A stretch of DNA of 33,903 nt, from positions 1-33,903 of the forward strand of contig ONWT01000046.1 in assembly GCA_900321575.1 (NCBI GenBank). The letters are read 5' to 3'. Each line of letters begins with the position of its first letter. Position 1 is the first letter of the stretch. This DNA is from an uncultured Lentisphaerota bacterium (GTDB taxonomy: Bacteria > Verrucomicrobiota > Kiritimatiellia > RFP12 > UBA1067). Shown here one piece after another: positions 16,366 to 26,231 of the stretch. The position numbers were made by a program, and so were the translations under genes. Under the pieces are notes generated by a model that was given only the letters and a program-made list of their open reading frames with translations, was not told the origin of the DNA and made no database searches.

Positions 16366-19300
16366 TTACTCTTTCGTATTGCTGGTGAATTCCTTAGTGT
16401 CCAAATATCGCAAGCCGGCCACTTCCCGGGGATGGTCGCTCGTACCGGCGACCGGCAGAAAGGTGCCGATCCACTTCCAGCCGCCCTTCTTGGGCAGCAC
16501 GATCTTGACCGTGTTTTCGCCTTTCTTCAGATGTATGCGCGATGGCTCGCGATACCAATAGTCTTCATCGACGAGCGGAGTCTCTTTAGGATTGCCCGAA
16601 ACGCCTGGATGTATCCACTCGGGCGGCTTTACGGCGACTCCGTTTATCTCTATCGTCGCGCCGTGCTTGTTCCACTGTCCGCGACTCGGCGTGGGCGCGT
16701 CGCGGCTGCGTCCGTCCGAACGCGAGAAGCCGGTCATGCCGATCCACGCGCCGCAATCCATGTCGCGGTCGCTGACGATACGCGCCTCAAGCGTGACGCG
16801 TCCATCCCCGCTGGGAGCGTACGCACCCTTGGGGAACCAGAAATGGCGGGGATATATCGTGGCCTGCGGAATATTCTCCGCGAGAACCTTGCCGTCGGCG
16901 TCGGTCATTCGCCAGCGCATGGCGGTCTGCGCGACATAGGGGAAAGGATGCCTGAGTCCCTTCAGGACCTTGTCGCGCTGGGCGAGAGTACGCCGTTCGA
17001 GGTCGGCCGCCAGAGCGAAGCGCGGATCGTCCGGCGACGGCAATCTCGCATAAAGGCCAGGTTCGTCCTTCTCGCGTCCGCGCCAGAAATTGTCCGACAA
17101 AAGCACGATCGCGGGGTAGACGGCGTTCATGCGCACGACATCCTCCGTGTCGGCGATGGCATCGTCATGCCAGACGCCTATGATCGCGCCGAGGTGCTCG
17201 GACTTGGCGCCCCATCTGCACGGCTGCTGATAGGCGGCGACCGAAAGCAACTCTTCGGGATCGACATGGTTTATGTAGTAGCTGTTCTGCGAGTCGATAT
17301 AGGGCGTCTTGTCTCCGCGCGGATCGTTCGCCCCCATCCATAGCTGCTTTATGGACTGTCCGGGCAATTTCAGGCCGGGGCTCCACCCCATCAAAGCGCG
17401 TCCGTTCGAAGTCACTTTGCCAGCCCAGTAGTCGAGGTGGCTTTGGGGCACCTTCTCGCCCCTCTCGCGCGCCTCGTCCGTGCCGAGATGGATTATCGGC
17501 ATATCGTCCGCAGGGGCGAGGGCGCAAAGCTCGTCTATGAGCTCGCCCAGCATGATTTTCGCCTTCTCGCAAGCGAGATCGTCGATACCCGTAGCCTTTC
17601 GAAAGGCGAGAGTGTGGCCGGGCATGTCAAGCTCGGGTATGACGGTGACTCCGCGGCGCTTGGCATAGGCGAGGACATCCTTGAACTCGGCCTGCGTATA
17701 GTACTTGCCGATCTGGCGCGAAAGCGCGGACGCGTTTTGCAGCTCGGGGTGGATTTTCGATTCGAGCCGCCAGCCGTAATTGTCGGTCAGATGCCAATGG
17801 AACACATTGAACTTGTAGGCCGCGAGCATCGAAATCACGTCCTTTACGGACTCCACACTCTGATAGTTGCGTCCGCAATCAAGCATGAGGCCGCGATATT
17901 TGAACTCGGGCCAGTCGTTTATGACGCAATCGGGAACGCGCTCCGCGCCGGCGAGTTTCACAAGCTGCGCGTAAGTCATGCGCGCATAATGCCGCCCTTC
18001 CGCATCGCCGGAGAAACTTGGCTTGCCGTCTTTGACGGCAAGCTGATACGAGCCAGGGCCAGTTGGAGGCTCTACTTTCCCGGACGGGCTACGAAGGACT
18101 TGGCGAGGCCGCGGCATAAGCTCGTCGAGGCAGTCGGCGCTTGCCGGCGAAACCGCGGCGAAGAGAACGCAAGCGAGGGTCGAGAGGCGAAACGCGCGCC
18201 GCCTAAACAGGCCTTGCGGCAGAAATATCGCGGCAAGAAGCACGAGAAACGCGACGAAAAGCGGAGTGTCGCCGACGAGGACATAGGGCGTCAGCGACTT
18301 CTGTTCGGGGCAGTACGGCACTCTGTCGAACATAGTGCCGCTATCGTCGACAAGGGGACGTCCCTCGTCGTCGATCAGCCATGTCGCGCGGCCCCATGGC
18401 GTTATGGTTCCGGTAACGCCCGAGTTGCCTACGCGGATTATGGGAAGTCCCGTTTCCATCGAACGTGCGACGGACTGCCAAGCGTGCTGCTCGGCCTCGT
18501 CCGAATGGGAAAACCAGCTGTCGTTCGTTATGAACACGAGAATCCGCGCCCCCATTGCGGCCAATCGCCTGATCTGCGCCGAATCGGTATCTTCATAACA
18601 TATCGCGACGCCAAGTTTCACGCCGTCGAAATCGAGAGTCTTCAGCTCACCGGCCGTGCAGCTGCCCACAGGGGCAAGCTTCTGGAGAGAAGTGAATATC
18701 TTGTCGCCGGGTATGAATTCGCCGAACGGCACCAGATGAACCTTGTCGTATATCTGGCAGCGCCCTGACGCATCAGTGATCGCGGCGGAATTGAACTCCT
18801 TGTCGCCATCAATGCGCGTGCCGCCGCCCAATACCGCCTTGGCTCCCGCAAGTTCGCAGACCCACTTCGAGAAAATCGCTGCGTCGTACGTGCCGAAACG
18901 GCCCGCTTCGCAATATGCGCTCTCGGGGAGAACGACAAGACGCGGCTTGAGCGGCGCGACATTGCCGAGAAGCCCTGCGTAGATTTTGGCGGGAGATTCC
19001 TCTCGCGCAGGGTTGAAGACGCACGGAAAGTTTCTCTGCACCATAGCTACAGGCATGGAATCGCCGCAAGATTCCGTTTCGTCGCGCACGGTGCTTGTCG
19101 CATTAGCGAAGGAGTAGAGGCCGAATATCAACGCGAAAGGCAGAAGAGTCTCCACGCTGCGCGACCAATGGCGACGGGACGGATCGAGCACCCTTTCGGC
19201 AATGGACGCGATAGTGCCGTTTATCAGCACCACGACCATCGAAAGCAGATATACGCCGCCAAGCGCGGCAGGGGCGCCAAAGCCGCCTACTGCAGGCACA

Positions 19301-19764
19301 ACGCCAAGCTGATTCCAGGCAAAGCCGCCGAAAAGGCGCGAACGCACGAGTTCGAGTCCGCCCCAGAGCAGAGGCTCGACTACTATCAAGGCCGCGAGGC
19401 GCCATATGTAGCCGCGATCGCGCACAGACGACCAGACTTTTGCCGACAGATAGCCGAACGCAGCGAAATAGGCGGCGCAATATGCGGCCAGCGCGCCCCA
19501 GCCGAGTACGACCAACGGCCATGGACCGCCGTTCTTGACAATCGCTGGCATCCACGAGAGCGTGGCTACCCAGAACACCAGCCCGTTGACGAACCAGCGT
19601 CTGGCGGACTTTCCCGGCTCTGCGCGGCGGGCGAACCACAATAGCGGCGCGAGCGCGAAAAGGCTGTCCGCCATTTCCCCCATAGGCGGAAAGGACGCCC
19701 ATAGCAGGAAACCCGGCAAAAGCCACAATATCCGGGACGCTTTCTTCAGTGCTTTGCGTATCAT
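16366..19764 (-). CDS. Apolipoprotein N-acyltransferase fused to GH20 beta-N-acetylhexosaminidase
   Basis: One 1132-residue frame holds two envelope enzymes. Residues 1 to about 518 are Lnt, the inner-membrane enzyme that adds the third acyl chain to lipoproteins. They comprise several N-terminal membrane helices and then a nitrilase-type periplasmic domain with the triad Glu281 (LPESAYCE), Lys341 ([12 protein letters not shown]) and Cys389 (VAICYEDTD), and a last membrane helix (about 501-516). Residues about 521-543 are Arg-rich then hydrophobic and end in Ala-Ser-Ala, like a signal peptide. Residues about 550-1132 are a GH20 glycosidase: [34 protein letters not shown] and HLGTDE (catalytic Asp763-Glu764), plus a C-terminal beta-sandwich. 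ATG 19764 overlaps the U32 stop by ATGA; an upstream TTG (19776) is rejected. Confidence 0.93.
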   Translation of the reverse strand: MIRKALKKASRILWLLPGFLLWASFPPMGEMADSLFALAPLLWFARRAEPGKSARRWFVNGLVFWVATLSWMPAIVKNGGPWPLVVLGWGALAAYCAAYFAAFGYLSAKVWSSVRDRGYIWRLAALIVVEPLLWGGLELVRSRLFGGFAWNQLGVVPAVGGFGAPAALGGVYLLSMVVVLINGTIASIAERVLDPSRRHWSRSVETLLPFALIFGLYSFANATSTVRDETESCGDSMPVAMVQRNFPCVFNPAREESPAKIYAGLLGNVAPLKPRLVVLPESAYCEAGRFGTYDAAIFSKWVCELAGAKAVLGGGTRIDGDKEFNSAAITDASGRCQIYDKVHLVPFGEFIPGDKIFTSLQKLAPVGSCTAGELKTLDFDGVKLGVAICYEDTDSAQIRRLAAMGARILVFITNDSWFSHSDEAEQHAWQSVARSMETGLPIIRVGNSGVTGTITPWGRATWLIDDEGRPLVDDSGTMFDRVPYCPEQKSLTPYVLVGDTPLFVAFLVLLAAIFLPQGLFRRRAFRLSTLACVLFAAVSPASADCLDELMPRPRQVLRSPSGKVEPPTGPGSYQLAVKDGKPSFSGDAEGRHYARMTYAQLVKLAGAERVPDCVINDWPEFKYRGLMLDCGRNYQSVESVKDVISMLAAYKFNVFHWHLTDNYGWRLESKIHPELQNASALSRQIGKYYTQAEFKDVLAYAKRRGVTVIPELDMPGHTLAFRKATGIDDLACEKAKIMLGELIDELCALAPADDMPIIHLGTDEARERGEKVPQSHLDYWAGKVTSNGRALMGWSPGLKLPGQSIKQLWMGANDPRGDKTPYIDSQNSYYINHVDPEELLSVAAYQQPCRWGAKSEHLGAIIGVWHDDAIADTEDVVRMNAVYPAIVLLSDNFWRGREKDEPGLYARLPSPDDPRFALAADLERRTLAQRDKVLKGLRHPFPYVAQTAMRWRMTDADGKVLAENIPQATIYPRHFWFPKGAYAPSGDGRVTLEARIVSDRDMDCGAWIGMTGFSRSDGRSRDAPTPSRGQWNKHGATIEINGVAVKPPEWIHPGVSGNPKETPLVDEDYWYREPSRIHLKKGENTVKIVLPKKGGWKWIGTFLPVAGTSDHPREVAGLRYLDTKEFTSNTKE

Positions 19765-21962
19765 ATATTCCCCCAACTAAGATCTATTCGCGTAGAAACG
19801 CCGTCCGGCACGGTGAACGTGCGAGGAACGCGGCGCGTGGTGACCCACAATCCGTCGCGCTTGAACACGGAGAGCCCCTCCAGCTCTTGCGAAGCAGGCT
19901 CCGAAAGCGACACGAAGAGCGGCGTGGACTGCTGGACGAGAAACTCCACGTCATATCCGCTCTCCGCTAGATACTGCAGATTGTCGCGTCCGTTTTCCGG
20001 ACTCGCCACGAAACGGCGCACGCCGAGTTCGGAGAGTTCTGCGAGAGCGCGAGAATTGAACGCGTAGAGAGTCCAGTCGGCGCTGATGTCGTCCACCCCC
20101 GCCGACTTCACCAAAGAGAGAGTCGCGAGGTCCGACACCTCCCATTTCGCATACCCTGCGCGAACGAGCCGCTTCACGAGAATGCGAAGTTTCGGGAAGT
20201 CCAGCTCTGACGTATAGACGGGAAGCGCCAGCCTTACGGGGCAGCCATAGCCATCAAGCGCCGAAAGGTCGGCATTGTCGGGAGAGACCGAAACAGTTAT
20301 TTCGTCCCAATCGCCGGCCGGCAAGGTCTGGCCGGCGCGTATCTTAACGGTCTTGCGCGGCGCCGGGGGAGTGAGATCCACATCTGCAACGTCCGATTCG
20401 GCAGCGGCTATCTTCGCGCGCCGTTCGTCATTGCGCAGCTCGTCGAGGCGTTCGACCACATCGCGCCGCAGATCGTTCAGCACGCTCATGGGCGCGAAGC
20501 GCCGATCGGGATCGACAAGATTCAGCGAGCCGAGCGAATAATCCGTCTCGCCGAGTTTCGAAAACGCCTTTTCGACGGCGGAATAAGTCTTCTCCGGGCT
20601 CTTCGCCGCGTCGAAATCACCCTTGATCTCGCTTTCCGCGACGGCGCCGCGCAGTGTCGCCACAGCCTTGATCGAGTCGGCTGCGAGTTCCACGCGCAAA
20701 TCGATCTTCGTTACGCCTGGGTAATCCCCCGGACGATAGCTTGGCGCCGGGAAGCGCCTCTTGACGGCGTTGGACATCGAGCAGTAGACAGTATCACCGC
20801 TACGCAATACGCGCGGCCATTCGACCTCGCCATTGTCCGGCAGGAGAATCTCGACATCAGATCCGGCAGAGACCTCAAAGACGTTCGCACGCGATATCGC
20901 CTGGCGCATCTCGCCGATTCCGAAGCCGAGAGGCTTGCCCCCATCAGGCGCGGCGAACTGCAGTCCATCATGGCGCTCAAGCGCGCGCGCAGTGTGAAAG
21001 CGCAGCCAGGCCCTTCCGTCGCGGTCTTTGGTTACGCGCTTTATGGTGCCTATAGGAGTGCCGAGATGGCCGAGCGAAACGGGATCGATAACCTCGCCGC
21101 CGTGTCCGTTGAGATAGAGACTTGTCGTTCTGCGAGAGAACACCGTCTCGATATCGGCTAGAGTCGCAGCCGCCGCGCTTGGGCGACCATCGAGAATCGC
21201 GCGATAATAGCTGGTCACGCTCGCCACGTAAAGCGACGATTTCATGCGCCCTTCTATCTTCAGCGACGCAACGCCTATCTCCGCTAGGCGCTTGGCTTCT
21301 TCGCCGGCGCGAAGATCTTTCATCGAAAATGCGAGGGTTTTGCGGCCGTCCTCGTCTTGATAGGGCAGGCGACAGCAATAGGCGCACTTGCCGCGATTGC
21401 CGCTGCGACCTTTTTCCATCGCGGAGAAAAGACAAAGCCCTGAGACCGAATAGCAAAGCGCGCCGTGTATGAAGCACTCCAGCTCGAGGTCGCCGCAACG
21501 CTTGGCAATGGACGATATCTCCGGGATGGACAGCTCGCGGGCGAGAACCACGCGCGAGAAGCCGATCTTCTTGAGCGCCATGACGCCTTCGAGATTGTGG
21601 GCGACAAGCTGGGTCGACGCATGGATCGCGAGCGATGGGAAGTGCCTGCGGCAAAGCCTCGCCACGCCGAGGTCCTGAACAATCAGTGCGTCGGGGGCGA
21701 TTTCGTCCAGCCTGGCAAGCGTCTCTATGGCCGGCTCCAATTCATCCTCGTCTATGATCGTGTTGAACGTGACGTAGACCTTTTTGCCCTTCGCGCGTGC
21801 GCAAGCGACAAGGCGGCGAAGGTCTTCGAACGAAAAGTTCTTGGCGAAAGCGCGGGCCGAGAAGTCCTGAAGCCCGCAGTACACCGCGTCCGCGCCCGCC
21901 GCGAAAGCGGCGAGAGCTGTTTCGAAATCCCCTGCAGGGGAAAGCAGTTCGGCATTGTTCAT
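19761..21962 (-). CDS. U32-family RNA hydroxylase, RlhA-like
   Basis: Member of the U32 'peptidase' family, several of which are iron-sulfur enzymes that hydroxylate cytidine or uridine in rRNA or tRNA using prephenate-dependent chemistry (RlhA for 23S C2501, TrhP for tRNA). The 733-residue protein opens with ELLSPAGDFETALAAFAAGA (5-24). It has the family cysteine cluster at Cys170, Cys177, Cys193 and Cys196/197 within HGALCYSVSGLC and SGNRGKCAYCCRLPY. The length beyond the ~300-residue core, with an inserted middle domain, fits RlhA more than TrhP. It starts four bases after ettA, another ribosome-related gene. A product of the shikimate pathway, encoded nearby, would supply prephenate. Confidence 0.88.
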   Translation of the reverse strand: MNNAELLSPAGDFETALAAFAAGADAVYCGLQDFSARAFAKNFSFEDLRRLVACARAKGKKVYVTFNTIIDEDELEPAIETLARLDEIAPDALIVQDLGVARLCRRHFPSLAIHASTQLVAHNLEGVMALKKIGFSRVVLARELSIPEISSIAKRCGDLELECFIHGALCYSVSGLCLFSAMEKGRSGNRGKCAYCCRLPYQDEDGRKTLAFSMKDLRAGEEAKRLAEIGVASLKIEGRMKSSLYVASVTSYYRAILDGRPSAAAATLADIETVFSRRTTSLYLNGHGGEVIDPVSLGHLGTPIGTIKRVTKDRDGRAWLRFHTARALERHDGLQFAAPDGGKPLGFGIGEMRQAISRANVFEVSAGSDVEILLPDNGEVEWPRVLRSGDTVYCSMSNAVKRRFPAPSYRPGDYPGVTKIDLRVELAADSIKAVATLRGAVAESEIKGDFDAAKSPEKTYSAVEKAFSKLGETDYSLGSLNLVDPDRRFAPMSVLNDLRRDVVERLDELRNDERRAKIAAAESDVADVDLTPPAPRKTVKIRAGQTLPAGDWDEITVSVSPDNADLSALDGYGCPVRLALPVYTSELDFPKLRILVKRLVRAGYAKWEVSDLATLSLVKSAGVDDISADWTLYAFNSRALAELSELGVRRFVASPENGRDNLQYLAESGYDVEFLVQQSTPLFVSLSEPASQELEGLSVFKRDGLWVTTRRVPRTFTVPDGVSTRIDLSWGNI

Positions 21963-21966
21963 CTTC

Positions 21967-23574
21967 TCACTTGCGGCGCTTTGCGATCATTTCGTGGTAG
22001 TCCGAGAACCCTCCCTCGAACCATGTCGTCTTGCCGTCGCCCTCGAAAGCGAGGATATGCGTGGCAATGCGGTCGAGGAACCAGCGATCGTGCGAGACGA
22101 CCATGACGCAGCCGCCGAAATCCTGAAGGCCTTCTTCGAGCGAACGCAGCGTCGCAACGTCAAGATCGTTTGTGGGTTCGTCTAGCAGCAGGAGATTTCC
22201 GCCCGAAGTCAGAAGCTTCGCGAGATGCACGCGATTTCGTTCGCCGCCGGACAACACGCCCACCTTCTTCTGCTGCTCCGCGCCGCGAAAGTTGAACCGC
22301 GAGCAGTATGCGCGGCCGTTCATCATGGTCGTGCCTGCGAGACGCACGAACTCGCCGCCGCCCGTTATGGCTTCGTAGACGGTCTCGTCGCTCTTGAGCT
22401 CGCTGCGCGTCTGGTCAACATAGCTCAGCTTCACCGTATCGCCGACGGAGAACGTGCCGGAGACGGGCTTGAGCTGCCCGGTGATGAGTTTGAAAAGCGT
22501 CGTCTTGCCTGCGCCATTGGCCCCTATTACGCCCACTATGCCGCCGCGGGGCAGATCGAAGTTGAGATCGTTGTACAGCACCTTGTCGCCGAACGCCATC
22601 TTGACGTGCTCGGCGCGAACGACAAGATTGCCAAGACGCGGGCCAGGCGGTATGCGTATGACAAGGTCGTCTTCGCGGGTCGATACCTCCTGCTTCTGCA
22701 GCTCTTCGTAGCGCTTGACGCGCGCCTGGCTCTTGGAATGGCGGCCGGAGGGATTTGTCTGTATCCACTTGAGCTCGTTTTCGATGAGTTTCTGGCGGGA
22801 TTTCTCGGCCTTGGCTTCACGGGCAAGCATCGCCTCCTTCTGTTTCAGCCACTCTTCGTAGTTGCCCTTGTAAGGATAGCATACCCCGTGATCCAGCTCG
22901 AGAATCCAGTCCGTAACGTCGCTCAGGAAGTATCTGTCGTGGGTGACGACGATAAGAGTGCCCTTGAACGGCTTCAGATATTCTTCAAGCCACTGGACGG
23001 TCTCAGCGTCAAGATGGTTGGTCGGCTCGTCCAAGAGCAGTACATCCGGCTCGGTCAAAAGCAGTCTGCATATCGCGACACGGCGCCGTTCGCCGCCCGA
23101 AAGCACCGATACGGGCTGGTCGCCCGGCGGACAGTGCATCGCCGCCATCGATCTTTCTACCACAGAATCGATGTTCCAATAGTCGTGCGCATCTATTTCA
23201 TCCTGAAGCTTCGCCATCTCGGCTTCGGCTTTGGGGTCGTCAAGATTGCAGCACAGTTCTTCATAGCGATCGAGCTTGTCCTTTATCGGCTGCACGGCCT
23301 CGGCGACAACCTCGGCGACGGTCTTTGTTTCGTCGAGTTGCGGCTCCTGCGGCAAATAGCCGACCTTTGTCCCTTTCGCCACTTGGACGGTGCCCATCAG
23401 ATCGGTGTCGAGCCCGGCGAGAATCTTGAGCAAAGACGACTTGCCCGCGCCGTTGCCGCCAATCACGCCGATATGCGCACCGTAGAAGAACGACAGATTG
23501 ACGTCCTTCAAAATCGTCTTCGTCCCCGCCTGCTTTGTGACGTCTATTAGACTGAACTGATATTCTCCAGCCAT
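21967..23574 (-). CDS. ettA: Energy-dependent translational throttle EttA (ABC-F)
   Basis: Soluble ABC-F ATPase that binds the ribosomal E site and gates entry into elongation according to the ATP/ADP ratio. The 535-residue protein has two nucleotide-binding domains: Walker A GGNGAGKSS (39-47) and GANGAGKTT, signatures LSGGERRRV and LSGGERNRV, Walker B LLLDEPTNHLD and LLLDEPTNDLD. The arm sits in the first domain, and a charged inter-domain linker contains NPSGRHSKSQARVKRYEEL, the EttA-type P-site motif. It has no membrane segments. AAGGAGG lies 5 bases before the ATG, one of the best ribosome sites in the window. Confidence 0.95.
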   Translation of the reverse strand: MAGEYQFSLIDVTKQAGTKTILKDVNLSFFYGAHIGVIGGNGAGKSSLLKILAGLDTDLMGTVQVAKGTKVGYLPQEPQLDETKTVAEVVAEAVQPIKDKLDRYEELCCNLDDPKAEAEMAKLQDEIDAHDYWNIDSVVERSMAAMHCPPGDQPVSVLSGGERRRVAICRLLLTEPDVLLLDEPTNHLDAETVQWLEEYLKPFKGTLIVVTHDRYFLSDVTDWILELDHGVCYPYKGNYEEWLKQKEAMLAREAKAEKSRQKLIENELKWIQTNPSGRHSKSQARVKRYEELQKQEVSTREDDLVIRIPPGPRLGNLVVRAEHVKMAFGDKVLYNDLNFDLPRGGIVGVIGANGAGKTTLFKLITGQLKPVSGTFSVGDTVKLSYVDQTRSELKSDETVYEAITGGGEFVRLAGTTMMNGRAYCSRFNFRGAEQQKKVGVLSGGERNRVHLAKLLTSGGNLLLLDEPTNDLDVATLRSLEEGLQDFGGCVMVVSHDRWFLDRIATHILAFEGDGKTTWFEGGFSDYHEMIAKRRK

Positions 23575-23584
23575 TGTTACCTCC

Positions 23585-24604
23585 TTATCTCATCCAAATG
23601 AACATGCCCCGCTCTATGTGGGACGGGTCTATTTTGTTTCCCGGCACGACCTTGTCGCGTATGGTATAGTACGTATCGGGCGAATTCCATTTCGGCCCCG
23701 CGATCTTCATGGCGGTATTGTCTTTCGACACCGAACCGCGAATCTTGTATCCGAGCGCAATCAAATCCTGCTTGTTCTGCGGGATTTTCGCCGACTGTAT
23801 CCGTGGCGCCTTCGCGGACGATGCCGTCTGGACAGTCTTTGCGGCCGCGGTGCTTTTCGTAGCGGCCGGCTTGCTCGGCGTGGTTTTCCACTTCAGCCAG
23901 TTGAATATCCCGTTGGCTTTCTCTTCCTGCGGCTTTTTCTTGTAGACGGCGGCCATAGTGTCCACATTGCCGTAGAGAACCTTTCGCAGATAGTCGTCGC
24001 CCACTACAAGACGTTTGGCTCTGACATCCGCATCATACGCAGGCCGCTTTTTGAGCCCCAATTGCGCACGCACGCTCGGCATGGCGAACAGCATCCCGCA
24101 GCGTTTTCTGCCGCGATGTTTCTGCCGGTGCCAGCGATTCGGCGCGCCATACGCCACGTGGCTGTGGCACACGACCTTGTCGTCGGAAAGCCTGTACATC
24201 GACTGCAATTCCTTGACGAGTTTCTTTATGGCCGCAATCTGGACGGTCGGCATGGCTTTGTCGTGATAGCCGACACATTCGATTCCGATGGAAAACTTAT
24301 CGACGTCTTCCTTGCCGTTCCACATCGAGCGGCCCGCATGGAAAGCCTCCCTGTCGCGATCGACGATTCTGTACACGCTGCCGTCCTCCGTCACGCAAAA
24401 ATGCGCTTCTCCGCGATCGCACAGTTTTATCAGAGATCCCCGCTCGGCGGCCTCGGTCGTATGAAGCACGATGAGTTCCGTCGAGCGGCGTATCTTGCGT
24501 TCGGGATTTCTCGGACTTCTGTAGCGATCGGACGCATCGATGGCAGATGCGCGCAGCGACAGTAATGCCGCCGCGAGAAACACCGCTAGAAGCCGGACAA
24601 GCAC
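23585..24604 (-). CDS. Secreted N-acetylmuramoyl-L-alanine amidase (Amidase_2 family)
   Basis: Zinc amidase that cuts the bond between MurNAc and L-Ala in peptidoglycan or its fragments. The 339-residue protein has a signal peptide (about 1-21, ending Ala-Ser-Ala) and an Amidase_2/PGRP-like domain at about 40-180. Likely zinc ligands are His48 (IVLHTTEA), His147 (VVCHSHVAYG) and Cys169 (KRCGMLF). A Lys/Ala/Thr-rich linker (about 235-270) leads to a C-terminal region of about 70 residues that I do not recognise, possibly a wall-binding or anchoring module. The start is GTG, one base after the gpmI stop. Wall recycling or daughter-cell separation are plausible roles. Confidence 0.88.
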   Translation of the reverse strand: MLVRLLAVFLAAALLSLRASAIDASDRYRSPRNPERKIRRSTELIVLHTTEAAERGSLIKLCDRGEAHFCVTEDGSVYRIVDRDREAFHAGRSMWNGKEDVDKFSIGIECVGYHDKAMPTVQIAAIKKLVKELQSMYRLSDDKVVCHSHVAYGAPNRWHRQKHRGRKRCGMLFAMPSVRAQLGLKKRPAYDADVRAKRLVVGDDYLRKVLYGNVDTMAAVYKKKPQEEKANGIFNWLKWKTTPSKPAATKSTAAAKTVQTASSAKAPRIQSAKIPQNKQDLIALGYKIRGSVSKDNTAMKIAGPKWNSPDTYYTIRDKVVPGNKIDPSHIERGMFIWMR

Positions 24605-24605
24605 C

Positions 24606-26192
24606 TCACACGTTGAGAGATGTTTTGCTCCACGGCTCCTTGCCGGCGAGGAGCGATGGAGTCGTCATCTCCTGCGGCACGGGCAGACCAAGCATCTGCA
24701 GCGCGGTGGGCGCAACGGCGGAAAGCTTCGCGAGCGGAGTAAGCCTGACGCCCGCCGCATCGTTCGCCACGTAGAAGCAGTCCACAAGATTGAGGGTGTG
24801 CGAAGTCTTCGTGAGGCCCGACTTGTAGTCGACCATCTGCTCGGCATTGCCGTGATCGGCGAATATCAGGACATGCGCATCAAGCTCGAGCAGGCGTGGC
24901 AATATCTTGCCGATGCACTCGTCGGTGACTTCGACGGCTTTCGTCGCCGCGGCTTCATCGCCCGTGTGGCCCACCATGTCGCAATTGGCGTAATTGACGA
25001 CGATGAACCCGTAAGGATTGGCCTCAAGGCGCTTGAGGAGCTCGTCCGTCACGTTGTACGCATCCATTTCTGGATGGGAAGCGAACGTCGCCGGATCGAA
25101 GCGGCTCTTGACTTCGACCTGGTCCTCTCCCTCGCTTGGCGTCGTTGACTTGCCATTGAAGAAGCTCGTGACGTGGCGAAACTTCTGGGTCTCGGCCAGA
25201 CGCAACTGGCGTATGCCCGCCTTGGAGACGACCTCGCCAAGAAGATTGTCCATACCGCCGCCCGCACCCATGGCGCCGAGCAGATAGTCCTCGAACTCGT
25301 CCCAATAGCGGGTAAAGCCGAGGAACGTCACCTTCGGCCGCGCAGAGCGCTCGCCGGCGTAATCGTCGCACACGAAAGCCTGCGTAAGCTGTATTGCGCG
25401 ATCCTGGCGATAGTTGGTGTGCATGACGACATCGCCGTCTTTCATGCCTTCATAGCCGCCGATCACGTAGCAAGGGATATACTCGTCGGTCATAGGCGTC
25501 CCGTCAGGCGTGACGCCAGTCTCGTATTCGGCCTTCACGCACTCCTCGATGGTCGCGCTCTTCTTGCCCTTGCAGCTGACGATGCAATCGTAGGCCTCGC
25601 TTGTCAACTTCCAGTTCTTCACGCGATCCATGCCATAGTAGCGGCCCATAGCCGTCCCGATCGTGGCGTTGCCAACTGCGGCGAGTTCCGCCTTGAGTCG
25701 GGCTATGTACTCCAGCGTGGAGCGCGGCGGAGTGTCACGGCCGTCAAGGAACGGGTGCACCACTATCCGGCCTTCGGGGAACTCCGCACGGGCACGCTTC
25801 ATGAGCTTGAAAAGGTGCTCCTGGTGGGCATGCACGCCCTCGTCCTGCAAAAGCCCGAAGAAATGGAACTGCGAATTGTTCGCCTTCCACTGCGCGATGA
25901 GATTCTGCCACTTGGGGCTCTTGAAGAGCTCGCCTGAAGAAAGCCCGTCATCGATACGCTTCAGCTCCTGAACGACGATGCGGCCCGCGCCCATGTTGAG
26001 GTGGCCTACCTCGGAACTGCCCTGGTAGCCGTCCGGCAAACCTACCGCCTCGCCGCAGCAGTCTAGCAGGCAATGCGGATACCGCGCCCTTATCTGATCT
26101 ATTACAGGCGTCTTCGCACCATACACGGAGTTGCCCTCGGAACGAGGGTTGACACCCCATCCGTCACGAATTATGAATACGACTGGTCTCAT
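24606..26192 (-). CDS. gpmI: 2,3-bisphosphoglycerate-independent phosphoglycerate mutase
   Basis: Dimetal (usually Mn2+) enzyme of the alkaline phosphatase superfamily that interconverts 3- and 2-phosphoglycerate in glycolysis. The 528-residue protein has the metal-binding RDGWG (9-13), the phosphoserine loop GYQGSSEVGHLNMGAGR with Ser60 as nucleophile, FLDGRDTPP, NYANCDMVGHTGD and FADHGNAEQM. The length is near the family norm of about 510. AAGGA lies 8 bases before the ATG, and 39 bases separate it from the upstream secreted-protein gene. No promoter box like those elsewhere is seen there. Confidence 0.96.
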   Translation of the reverse strand: MRPVVFIIRDGWGVNPRSEGNSVYGAKTPVIDQIRARYPHCLLDCCGEAVGLPDGYQGSSEVGHLNMGAGRIVVQELKRIDDGLSSGELFKSPKWQNLIAQWKANNSQFHFFGLLQDEGVHAHQEHLFKLMKRARAEFPEGRIVVHPFLDGRDTPPRSTLEYIARLKAELAAVGNATIGTAMGRYYGMDRVKNWKLTSEAYDCIVSCKGKKSATIEECVKAEYETGVTPDGTPMTDEYIPCYVIGGYEGMKDGDVVMHTNYRQDRAIQLTQAFVCDDYAGERSARPKVTFLGFTRYWDEFEDYLLGAMGAGGGMDNLLGEVVSKAGIRQLRLAETQKFRHVTSFFNGKSTTPSEGEDQVEVKSRFDPATFASHPEMDAYNVTDELLKRLEANPYGFIVVNYANCDMVGHTGDEAAATKAVEVTDECIGKILPRLLELDAHVLIFADHGNAEQMVDYKSGLTKTSHTLNLVDCFYVANDAAGVRLTPLAKLSAVAPTALQMLGLPVPQEMTTPSLLAGKEPWSKTSLNV

Positions 26193-26231
26193 TTTGATTG
26201 TCCTTGATTGTGTTTTAACTCGTTGTTTCTG

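Noticed and set aside
19765-19776. TTG at 19776 as the Lnt-GH20 start
   Set aside because: The in-frame ATG at 19764 forms a standard ATGA overlap with the U32 stop and has a G-rich ribosome site just upstream.
23661-23672. TGGTATAGT box on the plus strand inside the amidase gene
   Set aside because: Imperfect -10, antisense, with no gene downstream on that strand.
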